The position numbers were made by a program, and so were the translations under genes. Shown here piece after piece: positions 59,672-64,000 of a DNA stretch of 64,000 nt; the first letter of the stretch is position 1; each line of letters opens with the position of its first letter. The notes beneath the pieces were generated by a model, which saw only the letters and a list, made by a program, of their open reading frames with translations, made no database searches and was not told where the DNA came from. This stretch comes from Sphingomonas donggukensis (GTDB taxonomy: Bacteria > Pseudomonadota > Alphaproteobacteria > Sphingomonadales > Sphingomonadaceae): NCBI RefSeq assembly GCF_023674425.1, contig NZ_CP098401.1, positions 558,001 through 622,000 of the forward strand, written 5' to 3'.

Positions 59672-60492
59672 GGGCTGCCGTCCTCCAGATGACCGGCGGC
59701 ATCGATCCGCGCGCCAATGCGCGGACGCTGACGACGGCTCTGACGGAGGCGAAGGCGGGCGGCGCGGCGATGCTGTTCACACCCGAGATGTCGGGCCTGA
59801 TCGACCGCGACCGCGCGCGGGCGGCGTCGTCGATCGTCGCCGAGGCGGACGATCCCGCCCTGTCGGACGTGCGCGAGGCAGCGGCGCGCGCCGGCATCTG
59901 GGTGCATCTCGGCTCGCTCGCGGTCCGCCGCGACGACGGGCGCTATGCCAACCGCGGCTTCGTGATCGACGACACCGGCGCGATCCGCGCGCGCTATGAC
60001 AAGCTCCACCTGTTCGACGTCGACCTGCCCACGGGCGAAAGCTGGCGCGAGTCGGCGGCCTATGCACCGGGCGAGGCCGCGGTGGTGGTGGCGACGCCGG
60101 TCGGGATGCTTGGCCTGTCGGTCTGCTACGACCTGCGCTTCCCCGACCTCTACCGCGCGCTGAGCGACGCCGGGGCTGAGGTGCTGGCAGTCCCGGCGGC
60201 GTTCACGGTGCCGACGGGCAAAGCGCATTGGCACGTGCTGCTGCGCGCGCGGGCGATCGAGGCGGGCGCCCATGTCATCGCCGCCGCGCAATGGGGCCGG
60301 CACGAGGACGGACGCGCTACCTATGGCCATTCGCTCGGCATCGACCCGTGGGGCGAGGTGGTGCTCGACATGGGCGAGGGCGTCGGGGTCGGGTTTGTCG
60401 AGATCGACCCGGCACGCCGGAGCGACGTCCACGCGCGAATACCGGTGCTGGCGCACCGCCGCGCGATCCCGCCTGTGACGGTGCTCGGATGA
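59668..60492 (+). CDS. Carbon-nitrogen hydrolase (Nit2-like omega-amidase)
   Basis: A 274-aa nitrilase-superfamily enzyme. The catalytic Glu is in LLFTPEMSGLI, Lys in YDKLHLFDVDLP and Cys in GLSVCYDLRFPDLYR. The YDKLHLFD-type lysine loop and CYDLRFP are typical of Nit1/Nit2-like amidases, which repair deaminated glutathione or alpha-keto-omega-amides. It is next to grxC, which fits a role in glutathione-related repair. Starts in the ATGA overlap. Confidence 0.92.
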   Translation: MRAAVLQMTGGIDPRANARTLTTALTEAKAGGAAMLFTPEMSGLIDRDRARAASSIVAEADDPALSDVREAAARAGIWVHLGSLAVRRDDGRYANRGFVIDDTGAIRARYDKLHLFDVDLPTGESWRESAAYAPGEAAVVVATPVGMLGLSVCYDLRFPDLYRALSDAGAEVLAVPAAFTVPTGKAHWHVLLRARAIEAGAHVIAAAQWGRHEDGRATYGHSLGIDPWGEVVLDMGEGVGVGFVEIDPARRSDVHARIPVLAHRRAIPPVTVLG

Positions 60493-60923
60493 TCGTATTC
60501 GACCTGAAATGCGCCCATGCTCACATATTCGAAGCGTGGTTCGCATCGAGCGCGGCCTATGACGACCAGCGCGCGCAGGGGCTGCTGCTCTGCCCGATCT
60601 GCGGCGACAGCGATGTCGCGAAAGCGGTGATGGCGCCGAATATCGCCTCCAAGGGCAACCAGGCGACCGCCAATCCGCGCCCGGACGCTGCGATGAAGGC
60701 GGCGATCGCGGCGCTCGCCAAGGCGCAGGCCGCCGCGCTCGAATCCTCGACCTGGGTCGGCACCGCCTTCGCCGATACCGCGCGGGCGATGCACGCCGGC
60801 GACCGCGACACCGCGCCGATCCACGGCCAGGCGACCCGCGCCGAGGCACGGGCGCTGGCGGAGGACGGCGTCCCCGTCGCCCCGCTGCTCGTGCCGATAG
60901 TGCCGCCGGAGGCGGTGAACTAG
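60489..60923 (+). CDS. DUF1178 family protein
   Basis: A 144-aa protein. IVFDLKCAHAHIFEAWFASS at the N terminus and LLLCPICGDSDVAKAVMAP (CPxCG-like pair) are the signature of DUF1178. The C terminus has GQATRAEARALAEDGVPV. The two cysteines may bind zinc. No function is established. The ATG overlaps the nitrilase stop. Last gene of the comF-grxC-nitrilase set. Confidence 0.92.
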   Translation: MIVFDLKCAHAHIFEAWFASSAAYDDQRAQGLLLCPICGDSDVAKAVMAPNIASKGNQATANPRPDAAMKAAIAALAKAQAAALESSTWVGTAFADTARAMHAGDRDTAPIHGQATRAEARALAEDGVPVAPLLVPIVPPEAVN

Positions 60924-60975
60924 CGGCGCACAGGCTGCATCGCGATCGGTGGAATGTCAGTGTCGGGAGGCCGCG

Positions 60976-61052
60976 TGGTGGCCCCGAGAGGATTCGAACC
61001 TCCGGCCTGCGGTTTAGGAAACCGTCGCTCTATCCGGCTGAGCTACGGGGCC
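60976..61052 (-). tRNA. tRNA-Arg (CCT)
   Basis: Minus strand, 77 nt with encoded CCA. GGCCCCG / CGGGGCC acceptor pairing, D arm TAGCTCAGCCGGATAGAGC, anticodon loop TTCCTAA (anticodon CCT), T arm GGTTCGAATCC. Confidence 0.97.
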
Positions 61053-61090
61053 ACGCGGCGACGCGTTTAGGCAGCGGGCGGCAAGGGGTC

Positions 61091-61129
61091 AAAAGGAAAA
61101 GGACGCCGGCGCTGCGGGCGCCGACGTCC
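61091..61129 (-). terminator. Rho-independent terminator of the SapC gene
   Basis: On the minus strand GGACGTCGGCGCC and GGCGCCGGCGTCC-like arms (61101-61129) form a near-perfect stem, followed by TTTTCCTTTT (61091-61100). It lies 28 bp after the SapC stop. Confidence 0.9.
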
Positions 61130-61156
61130 TTGCGATCTCGTCCGGAACGCCCGGGT

Positions 61157-61951
61157 TCAGGCGGCCGGGGTCGTCTCGATCGCCGAGGGCTGGGCCGGGG
61201 CCTTGCCCATCTGCGCCTGCTTCGCGAACACGTCGCGCATCAGCGCGAGCGAGAACAGGTGCGCGTAGATCAGCGGCAGCATGCCCGACTGCGCCATCTT
61301 GCGCAGCTGGTCGCCGCGCAGCTCGTTCAGCTTCGCTTCGTCGATCATCTGGAAGCCGCGGTACACGAACGGCTGCGCCGCGCCCTCGGGCTGGATCGAG
61401 ACTTCGCCGTCGATCATCAGGCCCAGGTCGCGCACTTCCTTGACGAAGGCGGCGGTCTTCTGGCCGGCCTGCTCGAACTGCTCGGCGAACGACAGGATCG
61501 CCTTGGTCAGCTCGGTCGGCTGGCCGTTCTCGAACAGGCGCTCGCCCTCCTCGAACGCGCCGATCGTGTCCGACGACGGGTCGAAGCACAGCGACAGCTC
61601 ATCGGCATCCGGGCGCAGGCGAGCGAGCAGATAGGGATAGCGGCGGACATAGGCCGGGACATAGGTCTCGGGATCGAGCAGCTTGCCCTCGCCGTCGAGG
61701 AACACGTTGACGCCCTCGTTCAGGCCCATCAGCGCCAGCGGCACGGGATCGTCGCCCACCGCGAACACGATCGGCATGCGCCGCGCGACCATCGGGAATT
61801 CCTCGACCGTCAGCGGCACGGCGTGCTGGTTCGCCAGGAACGGCGCCGCGTTCGCAGGCTGGATGCGCCAGTCGGCATGCTCCTCGCTCGAAAGCGGGCG
61901 GAGGTCGTTGTAGAACAGCGGAAGTGCGTCGGCGCCGGGCGCGGTAGCCAT
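61157..61951 (-). CDS. SapC family protein
   Basis: A 264-aa protein of the SapC family. LPLFYNDLRPLSSEEHADWR is the family N terminus, FPIVFA-like MPIVFAVGDDPVPLALMGLN and NVFLDGEGKL follow, and YVPAYVRRYPYLLA is the central landmark. No signal peptide is seen. SapC is linked to S-layer export in Campylobacter, and in sphingomonads and caulobacters it often accompanies TonB-receptor and halogenase genes. Here it stands alone. AGGAGAGAATTCC precedes the ATG. A strong terminator follows. Function unknown. Confidence 0.9.
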   Translation of the reverse strand: MATAPGADALPLFYNDLRPLSSEEHADWRIQPANAAPFLANQHAVPLTVEEFPMVARRMPIVFAVGDDPVPLALMGLNEGVNVFLDGEGKLLDPETYVPAYVRRYPYLLARLRPDADELSLCFDPSSDTIGAFEEGERLFENGQPTELTKAILSFAEQFEQAGQKTAAFVKEVRDLGLMIDGEVSIQPEGAAQPFVYRGFQMIDEAKLNELRGDQLRKMAQSGMLPLIYAHLFSLALMRDVFAKQAQMGKAPAQPSAIETTPAA

Positions 61952-62242
61952 CGGAATTCTCTCCTGGATCGACCGTGGTCGAAGGTCTTGGGGTCGAAAT
62001 GCGGTCGCCCGCTCGCGCGCGATTAACCCGCGCGCACTGGGCGATGGGGGGCGTCTCTAGGCGCGCGGGCGGCGCGACGCAAGCGATTGCCGTGATCGCT
62101 TTACACCCTGCAAGCACTGGATTATTGCCCGTCAGCCAAGTTGGGGCCGGGGGGCTTTCCAGCGGACGCGGCATCCGAAGTGCGGTGGCTGGGAGCGGGT
62201 TCCATCCACGCGCGACGACGGTCTTGCAGGAGCGTTGCCGTC

Positions 62243-63877
62243 TTGTTTTCGCGTTGCCGACGCCTTGCGCCGTTCACCGTCGTTCCGTTCGCCGCCACCC
62301 TGCTCGGGGGCACCGCGATGGCGCAGGTGGCCAGTCCGCCCAATTCGCTGATCGTCGATCCGCAGCAGGGGGCGACCCCGCGTCCGATCGCGCCCGCCCC
62401 GTCGCCTACGCCACCCGCTACGACGACTGCCGCTCCGGCGCCCAGCGCGTCGCCGGTTGCGCCGGTTCAGGCGGGGCCGGCAATCACGCTCCAGCCGCTG
62501 CGCGGGCAGGCGGGGCCGGTGATCGCCGACCAGCCGCTGCCACCGCGTGCGCAAGGCGGGCTGCCCTCGCCCAGCGACAATCCGCTGGCGATCGATGCAA
62601 AGACTGACCCGATCCTGCGCCTGGCGATCGCCACCGCCGATCCGCAGACGTTTTCGGCGGCGATCCGCGCGGTCGTCGCGCGCAATCCTGCGGCGGGAGA
62701 GGCCGACGCCCGCCGCGACGAGACGGTGGCCGCGCGCAACGAGGCGCGCGCGACGCAATATCCGGTCGCTGACCTCTCGCTCAGCCATTTCCGCGTGATC
62801 GACCGCGATTTCTCAAACGATCCGCAGAACGTCCTCGAACGCTCGCGCCCGCGCAAGCGGACCGACGCGCTGCTCAGGATCCAGCAGCCGCTGGTCGATT
62901 TCGGCCTGTCGAAGAATAGGATCGGTGCGGGCAATCGCCGGGTCGAGGCGTCGATCGCGGCGATCGACGACACCGCGCAGCAGGTTGCGATGCGGGGCAT
63001 CGCCACCTGGTACCAGCTGTTCGCCTATCGCGCGTTGGTGTCGCTGAGCCAGGGCTTCGTCGAGGGGCAGACGGCGCTGCGCGGTGCGATCGAGCAGCGC
63101 GTGAAGCAGGGCTATGCTGCCCAGGGCGACGTCGCCCAGGTCGAAAGCTACATCGCCGCGGCGTCGGCCCAACTCGCCCAGTACCGCCGCCAGCTGGCGA
63201 CTGCCGAGGCGCAGTACCAGGCGTTGACCGGCGCGCCCGCCCCCGACGGCTTCGGTCGCGCGCCGGCCGCGGTCGTGAACGTCAGCCGCGAGCGTGCCGA
63301 AGCCGATGCCGAGGCGTCGCCCGGCGTGCGCTCGGCACGATCGGCGGCGGAAGCCGCGCGCTACGATGCCAAGGCGGCGAAGAGCACGGCCTATCCCGGC
63401 GTCAGCCTGGGGGTGGACGCCGGGCGCTACGGCCTGATCGAGAACGATCGCGACTATGACATCCGCGGCACCGTCACCCTGACGCAGCGCGTCGGCGGCG
63501 GCATCGACCAGCGGATCGACCAGGCGGCGGCGCGTGCGCGCGGCGCGGAGGCGACGTACGAGCGCATCCGGCAGGACGCGGTGCGCGATGCAGCGATCGC
63601 GTGGGCCGACGTCGCCGCGCTGGAGGAGGCCGAAGCCGCCATCCGCGACAATTACCTGGCGACCCGCCAGTCGCGCGATGTGCTGGCCGAGCGGTTCCGG
63701 GTGTCGCGCGGCACGCTGTTCGATCTGCTGGGCGCCGAGGCCAATTATTTCAACGTCGCCGCCCGCTATGTCGAATCGGTCACCGAACTCGATATCGCGC
63801 GCTACACACTGCTGGCGCGGCGCGGCAAACTGCTCGATGCTTTCGGCATCGCACCTGCTGGACTGGACCGTCGATGA
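62243..63877 (+). CDS. TolC-like outer-membrane efflux/secretion protein
   Basis: A 544-aa outer-membrane channel protein. After a signal peptide (FTVVPFAATLLGGTAMAQ) comes a Pro/Ala/Thr-rich stretch (about residues 45-80). Two long coiled-coil repeats follow, with EARATQYPVADLSLS and RSAAEAARYDAKAAKSTAYP as the equivalent helices of each repeat and RVSRGTLFDLLGAEANYFN as the typical F-D-L-L motif of TolC proteins. The TTG start at 62243 is chosen because GGAG lies upstream and a signal peptide then begins; the frame stays open further 5'. The stop overlaps the next ATG, so it pairs with an inner-membrane transporter, as in type I secretion. Confidence 0.87.
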   Translation: MFSRCRRLAPFTVVPFAATLLGGTAMAQVASPPNSLIVDPQQGATPRPIAPAPSPTPPATTTAAPAPSASPVAPVQAGPAITLQPLRGQAGPVIADQPLPPRAQGGLPSPSDNPLAIDAKTDPILRLAIATADPQTFSAAIRAVVARNPAAGEADARRDETVAARNEARATQYPVADLSLSHFRVIDRDFSNDPQNVLERSRPRKRTDALLRIQQPLVDFGLSKNRIGAGNRRVEASIAAIDDTAQQVAMRGIATWYQLFAYRALVSLSQGFVEGQTALRGAIEQRVKQGYAAQGDVAQVESYIAAASAQLAQYRRQLATAEAQYQALTGAPAPDGFGRAPAAVVNVSRERAEADAEASPGVRSARSAAEAARYDAKAAKSTAYPGVSLGVDAGRYGLIENDRDYDIRGTVTLTQRVGGGIDQRIDQAAARARGAEATYERIRQDAVRDAAIAWADVAALEEAEAAIRDNYLATRQSRDVLAERFRVSRGTLFDLLGAEANYFNVAARYVESVTELDIARYTLLARRGKLLDAFGIAPAGLDRR

Positions 63878-64000
63878 GCTTTCCCGAGACCCACGGCCAC
63901 GATGGTCATCCCGGCGTCCGCCCGCCGCGCTTTGCCGCCTGGCTCGCCGAGCCGATGCTACGCAACAAATCGGTCTATCTGAAGGTCGCGGTCGCGGCGG
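63874..64000 (+). CDS. Start of a type I secretion ABC transporter (partial)
   Basis: Only the first 42 residues are in the window. MSFPETHGHDGHPGVRPPRF is a His/Gly-rich N terminus and LAEPMLRNKSVYLKVAVAA is the beginning of the membrane domain as in type I secretion permease/ATPases that pair with TolC (LRNKSVYxKV is a common start of the first helix). The ATG overlaps the TolC-like stop. No peptidase domain can be judged from this short part. Confidence 0.65.
   Translation, partial: MSFPETHGHDGHPGVRPPRFAAWLAEPMLRNKSVYLKVAVAA

Noticed and set aside
1..64000. CRISPR array
   Set aside because: No regularly spaced direct repeats and no cas gene were seen in the window.

Overview
The window is high-GC chromosomal DNA from an alphaproteobacterium, most likely a member of the Sphingomonadaceae (Sphingomonas-like). 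This rests on the gene repertoire: a TonB-dependent receptor next to tryptophan-halogenase-like proteins, SapC, Flp pilins, a PEP-CTERM/exosortase locus, and the neighbourhoods rpmH-rnpA-yidD-yidC-engB and aroB-aroK / xerD-accA. GTG and TTG starts are common. At least 21 gene pairs share a 4-bp ATGA/GTGA/TTGA stop-start overlap, so many genes sit in tightly coupled operons. No integrase, transposase, phage gene or CRISPR array was seen; XerD is the housekeeping recombinase.

Layout. 1-13 kb: cupin fragment, GNAT acetyltransferase, dxs with a small membrane protein, two alpha/beta hydrolases, recN, GST, then the minus-strand block rpmH-rnpA-yidD-yidC-engB, comM-like ATPase and tRNA-Leu. 13.2-19.1 kb: a minus-strand five-gene operon coding for a VIT-domain membrane protein with a PEP-CTERM-type tail, an exosortase, a short EpsI-like protein, a response regulator and a histidine kinase. 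19.3-35.8 kb: a LacI regulator divergent from a starch/maltodextrin utilisation locus (TonB receptor, halogenase-like flavoprotein, GH13 amylase, GH13 alpha-glucosidase, GH97, esterase, second halogenase-like flavoprotein, two MFS sugar transporters). In the inferred model the receptor imports oligosaccharides, the periplasmic and cytoplasmic glycosidases cut them, and the MFS proteins take sugars across the inner membrane.

35.9-51.3 kb: housekeeping and accessory genes (antiporters, histidine phosphatase, pabB-pabC fusion, tRNA-Thr, serine hydrolase, rarA, PadR regulator + DUF2218, glycosyltransferase, GST, radA, cvpA, NifU-like, KefC-like, DUF423, DUF2256). 51.2-60.9 kb: aroB-aroK; divergently a 44-aa membrane protein, a large exported hypothetical, xerD and accA; two Flp pilins; mutT, methyltransferase, comF, grxC, nitrilase, DUF1178. 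61-64 kb: tRNA-Arg, SapC, and a TolC-like protein coupled to the start of an inner-membrane protein that looks like a type I secretion ABC transporter.

The most interesting system is the 13.2-19.1 kb locus. It has the composition of the proteobacterial dedicated sortase system (VIT-domain target, its enzyme, and a two-component pair), but with an exosortase and PEP-CTERM tail in place of sortase and LPXTG-type tail. Secondary points are the paired halogenase-like proteins inside the starch locus, the rnpA reading frame that is open through rpmH and through an upstream membrane-protein ORF, and dispersed inverted repeats. No gene-free stretch exceeds 300 bases; the longest (61952-62242, about 290 bp) holds only the divergent upstream regions of SapC and the TolC-like gene, where I see no clear element.
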